From assembly GCA_964498605.1 (NCBI GenBank), contig CAZCHK010000004.1:4245-68244 (forward strand): a stretch of DNA of 64,000 bases. The letters are read 5' to 3'. The notes beneath the pieces are model-generated. The model saw nothing but the letters and a program-made list of their open reading frames with translations. It had not been told where the DNA came from and ran no database searches. Each line of letters starts with the position of its first letter. The stretch's first letter is position 1. This DNA comes from JBGQAS01 sp964498605 (GTDB lineage: Bacteria; Chloroflexota; Anaerolineae; Anaerolineales; Anaerolineaceae). A program made the translations under genes and the position numbers. Positions 7,561 to 20,270 of this stretch are shown one piece after another.

Positions 7561-9542
7561 TTCTTCCCCTTTTTGAAAATTTCAAGGTCTTCCAGCAGTT
7601 CAAGCTCCCGAAGAGTATCTTCGGTCGGGATGCCGGTGTGATCATCCCAGCCGATCTCCTTCCAGTACGCCCGCATCAGCGCGTCCAGGTCAAAGCGCAC
7701 GCCCTTGTTCGGCCCGCTGGATTGCGGCGGGTCGCCCGTTAGGCGTTTGTGGATCCTGAGCGACCAGGGATCAATCCCTTCGCGGATGTTGAACATCTGC
7801 CTCAGCGTCTGGATCCTCCTGCCAATGCGCAGCCACTCCTCCGGGGTGTAATCCCAGCCCGTGACGCTGTTGGCCCACTCGAAGATCGGCACGCGGTCCA
7901 CACCAATGAGCATCCCGAAGTAGCACATCCCCAGGCATGCGTATACCTGGGTGAATTCGCTGACCGCCACGGCATTGGCTGTTCTGCCGTTGCCGGGGTC
8001 ATATTTCGTAGACTTGTCATAAAACTGCGCGGATGGCTCCAGGCGGGGGATCTTCGTCCACAATTTAAACATGTCGTAATACAGCTGGGAACCGGTCGTG
8101 TGCCGACCCGGAGTGGGGTCGACGCTGGCATGCAGCGCCATGCCCGGGTCGAAGCGCGGATCGTGGTAGGCGATCTCCTGGCCGCCTGCCTGCATGGCTG
8201 CCTCGGCTGTGCGCTTGCCCAGCCTTGCCGCGGCTTTTTTCGTCCCGTCGGCCAGCAGCGCTCCGAAGCCTTCCCGGTCGGTCATCTGGCGCACGATGGT
8301 CCTGATCGCCTGGGCGTTTCCCCACCTCAGTTCGATCCCGCCCGTGTCCTCGATCGTGACCCAGCCGTTTTCGTAGCATTCCATGGCGAAGGCAACCGCC
8401 GCACCGCAGGAAATGCTGTCCATGCCGGCCCGGTCAAGCAACTCGTTGACCTCGAACAGCAGCTGCGCATCATCATTGAGCAGCATGGTGGTGAAGGATG
8501 CCGTCGTCTCATACTCAGGCTTGTGAGACAGGTGATCCGTCCCTGCCCTGGTCACCAGACCTCCGCATCCCAGCGGACAGCCGCTGCAGTGATACTTGCG
8601 CTTCTCGCTCCTGCGAATGTCGTCCGGATCGATTTTTCTACTTACATCCGGCATGTCCGCCTTCGTGCCCTTCCAGTTCTTGAAAGGCGTGTCCCCCATC
8701 CCGACAGACGCCGTGAAAGTGCCCACGGTGCCCCACCTGGAGAGCACCCCGCCCAGCAGATACCCGGACTGGGTGAATCCCATGGGCAACCTTTCCACGA
8801 TCTCGCCGAACAGGGTCAGGAGCTTTGAGCTGACCATCCCGAGCGGAAGCCGGATCCTGCGACCGCACTGCCTGGAAAGCTGGCGCACCTTTACCATGTC
8901 GTAAGCCTTGACCAGCTTTTTGTTGCCCCCCAGTACGATCGCCTTCAAACGCTTGGATCCCATCACCGCGCCAAGGCCCGAGCGCGCCGCCATCCTGCCC
9001 TTGTCGTTGACGATGCTTGCAAGCAGGGATTGCTTCTCGCCGGCCGGCCCGATGACCGCCACCGCGGCGCGCCTGCCCCGGCCGTGCTTCTCAACCAGGA
9101 AGTCGGTTGTTTCCTGGGTATCCTTGCCCCACAAACTTTCGGCGTCGATAAGGCTCGCGCCGTGATTGTCGATGTGCAGGTAGACTGGCTTCTTGCTGAT
9201 GCCTTTGAACAGAATGCCGTCGTAGCCGCACTGCTTGATGGCAAAGGCGAAATTACCTCCGCAGTTGCTGTCGCCCCAGGTTCCCGTCAGGGGTGATTTT
9301 CCAACCACCATCCAGCGCCCGGTAAACAGGCTGCCCGTGCCCGTGAGCAGCCCGGACATGAACCCGAGGATGTTCTCCTCCCCCAGCGCGTCCGCGCCTG
9401 GCGCCATTTCCCGATGCAGGAGGTACGCCCCCAGTCCGACCCCGCCCAGGTATTTTTTGTAGATCGCCTCAGGGATGCTTTCCTCAGCCAAAGACCCCGT
9501 GGTCAGATCGACCCATAGTACTTTTCCAGTGTAAGCCGACAA
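7557..9542 (-). CDS. Aldehyde ferredoxin oxidoreductase family (tungsten/molybdopterin enzyme)
   Basis: A 661-residue AOR-family protein. The N-terminal SAYTGKVLWVDLTTG and GGNFAFAIKQCGYDGILFKG match the pterin-binding N-domain. CSGCPLGCGG supplies three Cys of the [4Fe-4S] cluster, with a further Cys in YACLGMCYFG. LDRAGMDSISCGAAVAFAME is the family's cofactor-channel motif. Members oxidise aldehydes to acids and reduce ferredoxin, or act on other substrates in more distant subfamilies. The best start is the TTG at 9542, seven bases after GGAGA; an upstream TTG at 9563 lacks a ribosome-binding site. It heads an operon with the polyferredoxin and DUF362. No pterin synthesis or tungstate uptake genes are in the window; the aldehyde substrate is unknown. 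Confidence 0.92.
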   Translation of the reverse strand: MSAYTGKVLWVDLTTGSLAEESIPEAIYKKYLGGVGLGAYLLHREMAPGADALGEENILGFMSGLLTGTGSLFTGRWMVVGKSPLTGTWGDSNCGGNFAFAIKQCGYDGILFKGISKKPVYLHIDNHGASLIDAESLWGKDTQETTDFLVEKHGRGRRAAVAVIGPAGEKQSLLASIVNDKGRMAARSGLGAVMGSKRLKAIVLGGNKKLVKAYDMVKVRQLSRQCGRRIRLPLGMVSSKLLTLFGEIVERLPMGFTQSGYLLGGVLSRWGTVGTFTASVGMGDTPFKNWKGTKADMPDVSRKIDPDDIRRSEKRKYHCSGCPLGCGGLVTRAGTDHLSHKPEYETTASFTTMLLNDDAQLLFEVNELLDRAGMDSISCGAAVAFAMECYENGWVTIEDTGGIELRWGNAQAIRTIVRQMTDREGFGALLADGTKKAAARLGKRTAEAAMQAGGQEIAYHDPRFDPGMALHASVDPTPGRHTTGSQLYYDMFKLWTKIPRLEPSAQFYDKSTKYDPGNGRTANAVAVSEFTQVYACLGMCYFGMLIGVDRVPIFEWANSVTGWDYTPEEWLRIGRRIQTLRQMFNIREGIDPWSLRIHKRLTGDPPQSSGPNKGVRFDLDALMRAYWKEIGWDDHTGIPTEDTLRELELLEDLEIFKKGKK

Positions 9543-9597
9543 AAATGATTCTCCAGCGCGCAATGTTCAGGCCGATCGATCGACCTTCGTTGGGCTT

Positions 9598-9603
9598 ATT
9601 ATA
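9598..9603 (-). promoter_or_regulatory. -10 box upstream of the AOR operon
   Basis: A perfect TATAAT on the minus strand about 55 bases upstream of the AOR start. The -35 position has only a weak match (TGGAAA). Confidence 0.4.
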
Positions 9604-9690
9604 CGCTGTCAAAAGCAGCGTTTCCATTCTCCCGCTTATCAGATCTGCAATCTACTCCCGTCCGGGCGCCTCAAGCCTCCCTGTATCCGG

Positions 9691-11907
9691 CTAAGGCATA
9701 ACGCGGATGTGTCCGCTCCCCCTGCCGCTGACGCTCCCGATCACAGCCGCGTGCGTGACACCCGCCTGCTCCAGCTCTTTCAGCAGCAGCTCCAGGCGCG
9801 TGGGCGGGAGGCAGATCAACAAGCCGCCGGAAGTCTGGGCGTCGGCCAGCAGCAGCATATCTGTCTCGCTGACGCCGTCTTCCACGGATAGGTTCGGCCT
9901 GACGTAAGCCAGGTTATCGCGCGTGCCCCCCGGAATGACCCCCGCCGCGGCAAGCCGCCTGGCCGATTTTAAAATGCCCACCCGGGAAGCGTGGATCTGT
10001 GCGTCCATCCCGCTGCCAGCCATCATCTCGTGCAGGTGCCCGAGCAGCCCAAATCCGGTGATGTCCGTGCAGGCGTGCGCGCCTATCTTCTGCATCGCCT
10101 CGCAAGCCCCCCGGTTCAACGTCGCCATCCACCCTGTGGCTTCCGCGATCTCCTCCGGCTCAGCCAGGCCTCTTTTGGCCGCCGTTGAGACGATGCCGTA
10201 CCCGATCGGCTTGGTCAGGACCAGCACGTCCCCTTCCCCTGCCGTGCTGTTGCGCACGACGCGGTCCGGGTCGATGATGCCTGTCACCGCCAGGCCGAAC
10301 TTGGGCTCTGTGTCATCCACCGTGTGCCCCCCGATGATCACCACGCCGGCCTCGGCCGCTTTCTCCTGCGCTCCCCGCAGGATCGTCTCGAGCACCCGCA
10401 GCGGCAGCCGCGAGGTCGGAAATCCCACGATGTTCAGCGCGAAGAGCGGCCTGCCACCCATGGCGTAGATGTCGCTGATCGAGTTGGCGGCGGAGATCGC
10501 CCCGAACCAGTACGGGTCATCCACGATGGGTGTGAAGAAGTCCACCGTTTGAACGACGGCGGTATCAGCGTCGATGCGGTAGACGCTCGCGTCGTCGGCC
10601 GTTTCGGTGCCCACCAGCACCGCTTCATCTTTCACAGCCGGCAGTTTTTGCAGCACCTCTTCCAGCGCCTGAGGGCGCAGCTTGCAGGCGCAGCCCAGCC
10701 CGTGCGTGAAGCGGGTCAGCTTGATCTCTTCCATCTCGTCTGTTTCCGCAACGCGTGCCGTTTCAGCGGGAAGCAGACGCTGGACAGCATCTTTGACGAT
10801 CTCCACGGCCTCGTCGACCTGCTGCCGGGTCGTCCCGCGCCCGACTGAAAACCGAACCGTCCCCATGGCCCACTCGACCGGGACATGCATGGCCTCGAGG
10901 ACAGACGAAACCTCCACCTTGTCGGCGTGGCAGGCTGCCCCGGCGGAAGCAGCCACCCGCTCTCCGATCTCCGCCAGCAGGGTGCTGGCCTCAACGCCCC
11001 TGAAGCTCACCGAAAGTGTGTTGGGCAGAGCTTTTTCCAGGTCGCCGTTGAGGCGCATGCGCTCCCCATCCAGGACCGCCTTGAGCCCTGCGTGCAAATG
11101 GTCGCGCATGTCCCTGGTATGCTGCTGGTAGGTATCTAGATTTCTCCTGGCCAGTTCTGCCGCCGCGCCAAGCCCGACGATCTCCAGGACGTTTTCAGTC
11201 CCCGGCCTGCGGTTCAGCTCGTGATCAGCCCCCTGCATCAGTTTTTCCAGCTTCACCCCCGATCGGACGAACAAAGCCCCGATCCCTTTCGGCGCGTACA
11301 GCTTGTGCCCCGCGATGGAGAGAAGGTCCACCCCCAGCTCGTTCACATCCACGGCGATCTTTCCAACCGACTGCGCCGCGTCGGTGTGAAAGAGCGCTCC
11401 GTGCTGATGCGCGATCGCCGCCAGCTCGCGGATCGGCTGGATCGTCCCGACCTCGTTGTTCGCGTGCATGACCGAAACCAGGATCGTTTCATCATCGATC
11501 GCGCCTTGCAGATCATCCGGGTCAACCAATCCGCGCCCGTCCACCGGCAGGATGGACAGGCGGTACCCCTGCTTCTCCAGAAATCGACACACCTCCATAA
11601 CCGCCGGATGCTCGACAGCGCTGGTGATGATGTGGCTGCCCTGCTCTTTCCGCGCCAGGGCGGCACCCCGGATGGCGTGGTTGTTGCTTTCGGTTCCGCC
11701 GCTGGTGAAAATGACCTCGACAGCCTGACAGGCGATCAGGCCGGCCACCTGCTGGCGGGCTTTTTCGATGGCCTGCTTGGCGCGCACCCCGAAGGAGTGG
11801 CTGCTGGAAGGGTTGCCGAAATCCTCCCGCAGGAAAGGCATCATCGCGTCCGCGGCTTCTGGGGCGATGGGCGTCGTCGCGTTGTAGTCGAGGTAAATTG
11901 GCTTCAT
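9691..11907 (-). CDS. selD: Fusion of cysteine desulfurase (NifS/IscS-like) and selenophosphate synthetase (SelD)
   Basis: A 738-residue two-enzyme protein. Residues 1 to about 385 are a class V aminotransferase: IYLDYNATTPI at the start, the PLP lysine in SIAGHKLYAPKG, and the catalytic Cys in SAGAACHAD. From about residue 393 SelD begins with KLTRFTHGLGCACKL, where the Cys-Lys pair is the catalytic site (Cys, not selenocysteine), followed by DFFTPIVDDPYWFGAI and GGHTVDDTEPKFGL of the ATP-binding domain. Cysteine desulfurases can release selenium from selenocysteine, and SelD makes selenophosphate from selenide and ATP, so the fusion would channel selenium. The frame continues upstream to 12519, but that part is antisense to surE; ATG 11907 is the true start. 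It sits just upstream of the AOR operon. selA, selB and selC are not in the window. Confidence 0.93.
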   Translation of the reverse strand: MKPIYLDYNATTPIAPEAADAMMPFLREDFGNPSSSHSFGVRAKQAIEKARQQVAGLIACQAVEVIFTSGGTESNNHAIRGAALARKEQGSHIITSAVEHPAVMEVCRFLEKQGYRLSILPVDGRGLVDPDDLQGAIDDETILVSVMHANNEVGTIQPIRELAAIAHQHGALFHTDAAQSVGKIAVDVNELGVDLLSIAGHKLYAPKGIGALFVRSGVKLEKLMQGADHELNRRPGTENVLEIVGLGAAAELARRNLDTYQQHTRDMRDHLHAGLKAVLDGERMRLNGDLEKALPNTLSVSFRGVEASTLLAEIGERVAASAGAACHADKVEVSSVLEAMHVPVEWAMGTVRFSVGRGTTRQQVDEAVEIVKDAVQRLLPAETARVAETDEMEEIKLTRFTHGLGCACKLRPQALEEVLQKLPAVKDEAVLVGTETADDASVYRIDADTAVVQTVDFFTPIVDDPYWFGAISAANSISDIYAMGGRPLFALNIVGFPTSRLPLRVLETILRGAQEKAAEAGVVIIGGHTVDDTEPKFGLAVTGIIDPDRVVRNSTAGEGDVLVLTKPIGYGIVSTAAKRGLAEPEEIAEATGWMATLNRGACEAMQKIGAHACTDITGFGLLGHLHEMMAGSGMDAQIHASRVGILKSARRLAAAGVIPGGTRDNLAYVRPNLSVEDGVSETDMLLLADAQTSGGLLICLPPTRLELLLKELEQAGVTHAAVIGSVSGRGSGHIRVMP

Positions 11908-12002
11908 GGCTGCACCTGTAGAGATCTTTTGATAAATTGTACCGCACGTACTTACCGGGAAATGCACGGTTCCGGGAACGGGAAAGGCGCGGCCCACTAC
12001 GT

Positions 12003-12008
12003 TATAAT
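12003..12008 (+). promoter_or_regulatory. -10 box upstream of surE
   Basis: A TATAAT 34 bases before the surE ATG, with an AGGA ribosome-binding site at 12029-12032. No clear -35 box. The intergenic region 11908-12042 is divergent, and a TACAAT at 11936-11941 on the minus strand may serve the desulfurase-SelD gene. Confidence 0.45.
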
Positions 12009-12042
12009 TTGGCTCATACTCTAATTTACAGGAACCCTTCTG

Positions 12043-12822
12043 ATGAATCAAAAGCACATTCTCGTCACCAACGATGACGGCGTGTCCGCCCCCGGCCTGC
12101 TGGCCCTCGCCCAGGCGCTGCGTCAGGTAGGCAGGGTCACCGTGGTCGCCCCTGACCACAACTGGTCCGCCTCCGGGCACGTCAAAACAATGCACCGCCC
12201 GCTCAGGGTGAAGGAGGTCACGCTTTCCGATGGTTCCAGCGCCTACGCCTCGGACGGGGCTCCGTCCGACTGCGTCGCCCTGGCGCTGCTCGGGCTGCTG
12301 CCGGAAAAGGTCGACCTGGTCGTCTCCGGCATCAATCCGAATGCCAATGTTGGCCATGATCTGACCTATTCGGGTACGGTGACCGCCGCCATGGAAGGCG
12401 CCATCTGGGGGCTCCCTTCGGTCGCTGTTTCCCAGGACAGCCCCGAGTTCTTCACCGGGCCGATCGATTTCTCCTCGTCCGCCTCCGTGGCGCGCCTGGT
12501 CCTGGAGAAAGTCATGCAAAACGGCATCAAACCCAACACGCTGATCAACGTGAACGTGCCCTACCTGCCTTTCGACCAGCTGAAGGGTTTCGCCATCACC
12601 CGCCAGGGGCTGCGCATTTACAATGACGAGCTGATCCGCCGGACGGATCCGCGCGGCAGGCCGTATTACTGGATCGGGGGCGATGCGCCCACCGGCGTCG
12701 AGGAGCCCGATTCGGATTACGGCGCGCTGAAAGCCGGCTTTGTTTCCATCACCCCCGTGGACCTTGATTTGACCGCGTTCGCGGAGATGGAAAAGCTAAA
12801 AACCTGGCGGTTCGAAGTATGA
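12043..12822 (+). CDS. surE: 5'/3'-nucleotidase SurE
   Basis: A 259-residue protein of normal length for the family. It opens with the metal-binding motif ILVTNDDGVSAPG (Asp-Asp), and also has APDHNWSASGH, SDGAPSDCVALAL and SGINPNANVGHDLTYSGTV, the conserved metal and phosphate-binding loops. SurE removes phosphate from nucleoside monophosphates and some short polyphosphates in the cytoplasm, and is linked to stationary-phase survival. The gene is 61 bases upstream of secA on the same strand and may be cotranscribed with it. Confidence 0.95.
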   Translation: MNQKHILVTNDDGVSAPGLLALAQALRQVGRVTVVAPDHNWSASGHVKTMHRPLRVKEVTLSDGSSAYASDGAPSDCVALALLGLLPEKVDLVVSGINPNANVGHDLTYSGTVTAAMEGAIWGLPSVAVSQDSPEFFTGPIDFSSSASVARLVLEKVMQNGIKPNTLINVNVPYLPFDQLKGFAITRQGLRIYNDELIRRTDPRGRPYYWIGGDAPTGVEEPDSDYGALKAGFVSITPVDLDLTAFAEMEKLKTWRFEV

Positions 12823-12883
12823 CCAGGTCAGCCTCCCTGCCTGCGAGATATATCGGGCTTTTAACCCCGGAAAGGTGCGTGTT

Positions 12884-16942
<4,059 letters not shown>

Positions 16943-16950
16943 TTGAAAAA

Positions 16951-16973
16951 ATCAGGACCTGGCTGGTCCTGAT
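16951..16973. terminator. Bidirectional Rho-independent terminator
   Basis: A perfect 9-base-pair stem (ATCAGGACC/GGTCCTGAT) with a five-base loop, with T-rich sequence on the plus side and an A run on the other. It sits between the convergent ends of secA and the ParB-like gene and can serve both. Confidence 0.85.
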
Positions 16974-16974
16974 T

Positions 16975-17928
16975 TTATTTCCGCTTCATTTTCCTGGCGC
17001 GATGGCCGAAGGTTCTTTTCCAAACGTAGCGCAACCAGTTCCTCAGGTGCCTGAAAGGCCGCCTGGAGAAGCGCTCGGTGAAATCGCTGGCCGCCCGCTC
17101 CAGGCTGACCTTGCGGTGATACTCCTCCATCAGGTACCAGCGGTGCTCAATGATCCACAGGTAGAGATCGGTCTCCGTCCTGTCCGGGAATTCGCGCAGC
17201 ACCCTCAGCCTCCGGATCACTTTGAGCAGCGGCTCGTACACGTCCTCAAACCACCCCCGGATGGCTTCCTGCCTAAACACCTCCCGCAGCAGGCGCTCTC
17301 CCATGTACCATTGATGCACGCGGATGTGCTCTTCCAGTTTTAAATACTGCCCTGGAATGCTGAACTCGATATTCGCGCCTGGCACGATGTCTTTGATCCC
17401 GGTGCTGGCAAGAAAGATGGACTGCTCCTCCTTAAGGATCATGTCCTCCAGCTGCAGCCCGGGAATGATATTCACGTTCGTGGTAATCTCGATGACATTG
17501 GCATCGATGAAAGCCTGTCCCCTCTCCCGCGCCACGGAAACGCGGTGGTTGCCGTCCTTGACGAAAAAGGTTTCGCCAACCTTGTACACTTCAATGGGCG
17601 GCAGGATGACGTCCCGCAGGTGCGCCCGGTCGACATTTTCCCAGCGGTCCCTGGTGTGCGTCTGGCGGGGCAGAAAAGCCCGGTCAAAATCGTGATAGCG
17701 GCTGACCGATCCGATGATGTGATCGATGGGGATCTGCATCATCCCCTTGTAATACTGACCGCGGATGGGCAGGCGCTTCAGCACCTCATCCAGCGGCAGA
17801 AGCTCGTTGGAATGGCGGCCCAGCCAGGTCTTGATGGCGTTCCAGAAGCCTTTGCGGTACGCCAGGTTGAAGTCGCGCTGAGCTTCCTGAAACACATTAA
17901 ATGAGTCAAGCATGTGCTTATCCATCAT
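16975..17928 (-). CDS. ParB/sulfiredoxin-like domain protein of unknown function
   Basis: A 317-residue protein. The middle part reads YKVGETFFVKDGNHRVSVAR followed by RGQAFIDANVIEI; the Asp-Gly-Asn-His-Arg motif is the nucleotide-binding box of ParB N-terminal/sulfiredoxin-like domains, which often set up a protein for DNA binding or nucleotide hydrolysis. No helix-turn-helix is obvious after it; the rest is helical and highly basic near the C-terminus (RKMKRK). The start at 17928 overlaps the metallophosphatase stop codon by four bases (ATGA) with AAGGG upstream, so the two are translationally coupled. A longer frame upstream is antisense noise over the phosphatase gene. The function is not known. 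Confidence 0.65.
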   Translation of the reverse strand: MMDKHMLDSFNVFQEAQRDFNLAYRKGFWNAIKTWLGRHSNELLPLDEVLKRLPIRGQYYKGMMQIPIDHIIGSVSRYHDFDRAFLPRQTHTRDRWENVDRAHLRDVILPPIEVYKVGETFFVKDGNHRVSVARERGQAFIDANVIEITTNVNIIPGLQLEDMILKEEQSIFLASTGIKDIVPGANIEFSIPGQYLKLEEHIRVHQWYMGERLLREVFRQEAIRGWFEDVYEPLLKVIRRLRVLREFPDRTETDLYLWIIEHRWYLMEEYHRKVSLERAASDFTERFSRRPFRHLRNWLRYVWKRTFGHRARKMKRK

Positions 17929-18608
17929 AAAAAACCCTTCCGGATCACGGCAGGCTGCTCCCGTTTGCGTGGGATTTCCACATCGTTCCTCAATTCCAGT
18001 TCGCGCCAGCCGCAGGTGTTCACCACCAGCGTCTGCTGGAACACCGTCTGGACCGGTTCGCTGCTTCGAACTATGTGCACGTGCCCGTGGAGGTGAAGGC
18101 GGGGCTTGAAGGTCTTGAGCAGCCAGCGGAACGCCTTGAAACCTTGGTGCGGCAGGTCCTCGCGATCCTGGATCTGCCATCCTGGCGCGTGCGTGACCAG
18201 AACGTCAAGATACCTGCCACAGCGAACGCGGTTCATCCACAGGTGAGGGATGACCTGCATCACCTGCAGCCACATCTCGAACTGCGAGTACTGGTTGGGA
18301 CCGTAGTTGTAGCGCAGGCTGCCCTGGAATCCCGCCAGGAGAATCCCTCCCGGGTCGCTGTATGCGCGGTCGTGCAGGTTGATCCCGCCGGTGGGAGCAT
18401 TCCTCCTGCCCCGTCCGGACATCAGGGAGGTCTGGTGGTTCCCGCTGACGTAGTAAAGCGGCGCGTTCAGCCTGTCCGCGATGGATTCCAGGTAATCAAA
18501 GGGCAGGTCGCCGCAGCTGATAATCAGGTTGACACGCGGAAATCTTTCTTTGAGCCGAGAACTGCCCAGGTAAGCCGATTCGATGTCACTGACAGCCAGG
18601 ATGGTCAT
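17925..18608 (-). CDS. Metallophosphoesterase (calcineurin-like)
   Basis: A 227-residue protein with the dinuclear-metal motifs of calcineurin-like phosphatases: ILAVSDIES at the N-terminus (Asp; the usual His after it is replaced by Glu), IISCGDLPFDYL, YYVSGNHQ (Gly-Asn-His), LVTHAPGW and LHLHGHVH (Gly-His-x-His). It probably hydrolyses a phosphodiester or nucleotide in the cytoplasm. The start at 18608 overlaps the acpS stop (ATGA) and its own stop overlaps the ParB-like start, so it sits in the middle of a tightly coupled operon. The substrate is unknown. Confidence 0.85.
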   Translation of the reverse strand: MTILAVSDIESAYLGSSRLKERFPRVNLIISCGDLPFDYLESIADRLNAPLYYVSGNHQTSLMSGRGRRNAPTGGINLHDRAYSDPGGILLAGFQGSLRYNYGPNQYSQFEMWLQVMQVIPHLWMNRVRCGRYLDVLVTHAPGWQIQDREDLPHQGFKAFRWLLKTFKPRLHLHGHVHIVRSSEPVQTVFQQTLVVNTCGWRELELRNDVEIPRKREQPAVIRKGFL

Positions 18609-18979
18609 GCCAGTTCCGACAGCGCAACCGCCTGGGCGATGGCCAGCGTGCGCGTGTGGCTGATGGAAAGACCCCACGAGATGATCCCAAGCTGCCTGGC
18701 TGCGCTGGCGGCTTCCTCGTGCAGCTGAAGAATGGGCTCGCCCTCACCTCCGGTCAGAATTTCCACGTCCTGCCAGTGGATCGCGCCAATTCCCTTCCCC
18801 AGCGCTTTTACGACAGCTTCTTTTGCCGCGAAGCGACCCGCGTAGTACTCAAACGAGCCCTTTCCCTCCGAGATCTCCCCCGGCGTGTATACTCGCTGGA
18901 TAAAACGGTCAGCAATGCGCCTGTCCAGCCGGGTGAAGCGCTCGATCTCGACCAAATCGATCCCGCTAAGAATTCTCAT
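18605..18979 (-). CDS. acpS: Holo-[acyl-carrier-protein] synthase
   Basis: A protein of 124 residues, the usual AcpS size. MRILSGIDLVEIERF carries the Mg-binding Asp, AGRFAAKEAVVKALGKGIG is the signature helix with the Glu that binds the metal, and SISHTRTLAIAQAV is the C-terminal motif. AcpS transfers phosphopantetheine from CoA to apo-ACP, needed for fatty acid synthesis. The ATG at 18979 lies 14 bases inside the end of the M16 peptidase gene; a longer frame would add a non-conserved leader. Gene order M16-M16-acpS-phosphatase suggests convenience clustering rather than one pathway. Confidence 0.93.
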   Translation of the reverse strand: MRILSGIDLVEIERFTRLDRRIADRFIQRVYTPGEISEGKGSFEYYAGRFAAKEAVVKALGKGIGAIHWQDVEILTGGEGEPILQLHEEAASAARQLGIISWGLSISHTRTLAIAQAVALSELA

Positions 18980-20270
18980 GTCCGTCCAATGCAGGTCCCG
19001 CGCTGACAATTACCATGCGCTCCGGGTGGAGGTATTTCTGCGCCACGCGCAGAACATCCTCAGCCGTCACCTGCCTGACCAGCTGCGGATAGCGCTGCAT
19101 GAAATCCAATCCCAGGTTGTACCGTTCGATGTTGGTGATCGAGGACGCCACCCCCGAATTGGATTCCAGGGAAAGCGGCATGCGGCCGATGTAATTGGCC
19201 TGGCTGTCCTCCAATTCCTTTCTGGTAACGATCTCGCTCGTGAAGCGCATGATCTCCCTCCGGATCAGTTCGATGGCCTTGTCCACGTTGACCGGGTTCA
19301 CCCCGGCGCTCATTTCCCATGTGCCGGTGGTGTGCCAGGCGTTGATGCTGGTCGAGGCGCTGTAAGCCAGCCCGGCTCTTTCACGCACCGCCTGGCCGAT
19401 CCTGCCCATCATCCCGAACTGCCCGAGGATGTTGTTGCCCAGGGAAGCCGGCATGTAATCGTCGCCGCAGCGGCTCGGGCCAAGCCCTCCCATGATGATG
19501 CTCGTTTGCACTTTGCCCGGAATGGGCACGTGCCTGCGGATCTGCTGCGCGGGCTCTTCGATTGAAGGCAGCTCCGTTCCGCCGCTGAGAGCCTTGCCCT
19601 TCCAGTCCCCGAACCTCTCCAGCACCATCTCCACGGCCCTGGAGCGTTCGATGGCCCCAACGATGACGACGCGCAGCCCGCGCGGCGTGTAATGGTCCTG
19701 GTGAAAGTCGGAAAAATCTCTTCTGCGGACGCGCTTGACCGTCTCGATGTGCCCTTCTTCAGGCCGCGCATATGGATGCCCGTTGAAGAGCAGCTCATCA
19801 AAAGCCATCCCGGCCATCTCTTCCGTGTCCTGGTCACGCATCATCAGCCCGGTGATCAACTGCATGCGCAGCTTTTCCATGGGGAGCGCGGGAAAGCGCG
19901 GCTCGACCAGGCAGTCTCGCAGGGTGTCCAGCAGTACGGGCAGATCTTCTGCCATCGCTCTGCCCCCAAACGAAGTCGAATGCACAGCGGCGTTAAACCC
20001 CAGGCTTGCCGCAATGGTCTCCAACCGGTCGTAGATCGCGTGCATGGAACTCCCCCGTGTGCCGCGCATCAAACCGCTGGCAGTCATGTACGCCAGGCCA
20101 AGCTTTTGATCCGGGTCGTGCAGGCTGCCGCATTCCACGTAGCCCTTCAGCACGACCGAAGAGCTGTCGAAGTTTTCACGCGCCAGAACGATCATCCCGT
20201 TGGGAAGCTCCTGGCGCAGAATATCCTCAGGACCCGGGATTGGGTGCGATTTTTGATGCTCCAGCTTCAT
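18966..20270 (-). CDS. M16 family zinc peptidase homologue, non-catalytic partner
   Basis: A 434-residue M16 (insulinase/pitrilysin) protein without the zinc-binding His-x-x-Glu-His; the matching position reads MASGLMRGTRGSSMHAIYD. The second-domain motif GLAYSASTSINAWHTTGTWE and the Arg/Tyr-type substrate region are kept. Such inactive subunits pair with an active subunit in bacterial M16B heterodimers. It overlaps the active-subunit gene by four bases (ATGA at 20267-20270), which supports equal expression and a complex. No signal peptide is seen, so the pair is probably cytoplasmic. Confidence 0.88.
   Translation of the reverse strand: MKLEHQKSHPIPGPEDILRQELPNGMIVLARENFDSSSVVLKGYVECGSLHDPDQKLGLAYMTASGLMRGTRGSSMHAIYDRLETIAASLGFNAAVHSTSFGGRAMAEDLPVLLDTLRDCLVEPRFPALPMEKLRMQLITGLMMRDQDTEEMAGMAFDELLFNGHPYARPEEGHIETVKRVRRRDFSDFHQDHYTPRGLRVVIVGAIERSRAVEMVLERFGDWKGKALSGGTELPSIEEPAQQIRRHVPIPGKVQTSIIMGGLGPSRCGDDYMPASLGNNILGQFGMMGRIGQAVRERAGLAYSASTSINAWHTTGTWEMSAGVNPVNVDKAIELIRREIMRFTSEIVTRKELEDSQANYIGRMPLSLESNSGVASSITNIERYNLGLDFMQRYPQLVRQVTAEDVLRVAQKYLHPERMVIVSAGPALDGHENS

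Noticed and set aside
11908..12519. N-terminal extension of the desulfurase-SelD protein to 942 residues
   Set aside because: The extra frame lies antisense to surE, which has full family motifs, and the conserved desulfurase N-terminus begins exactly at ATG 11907.
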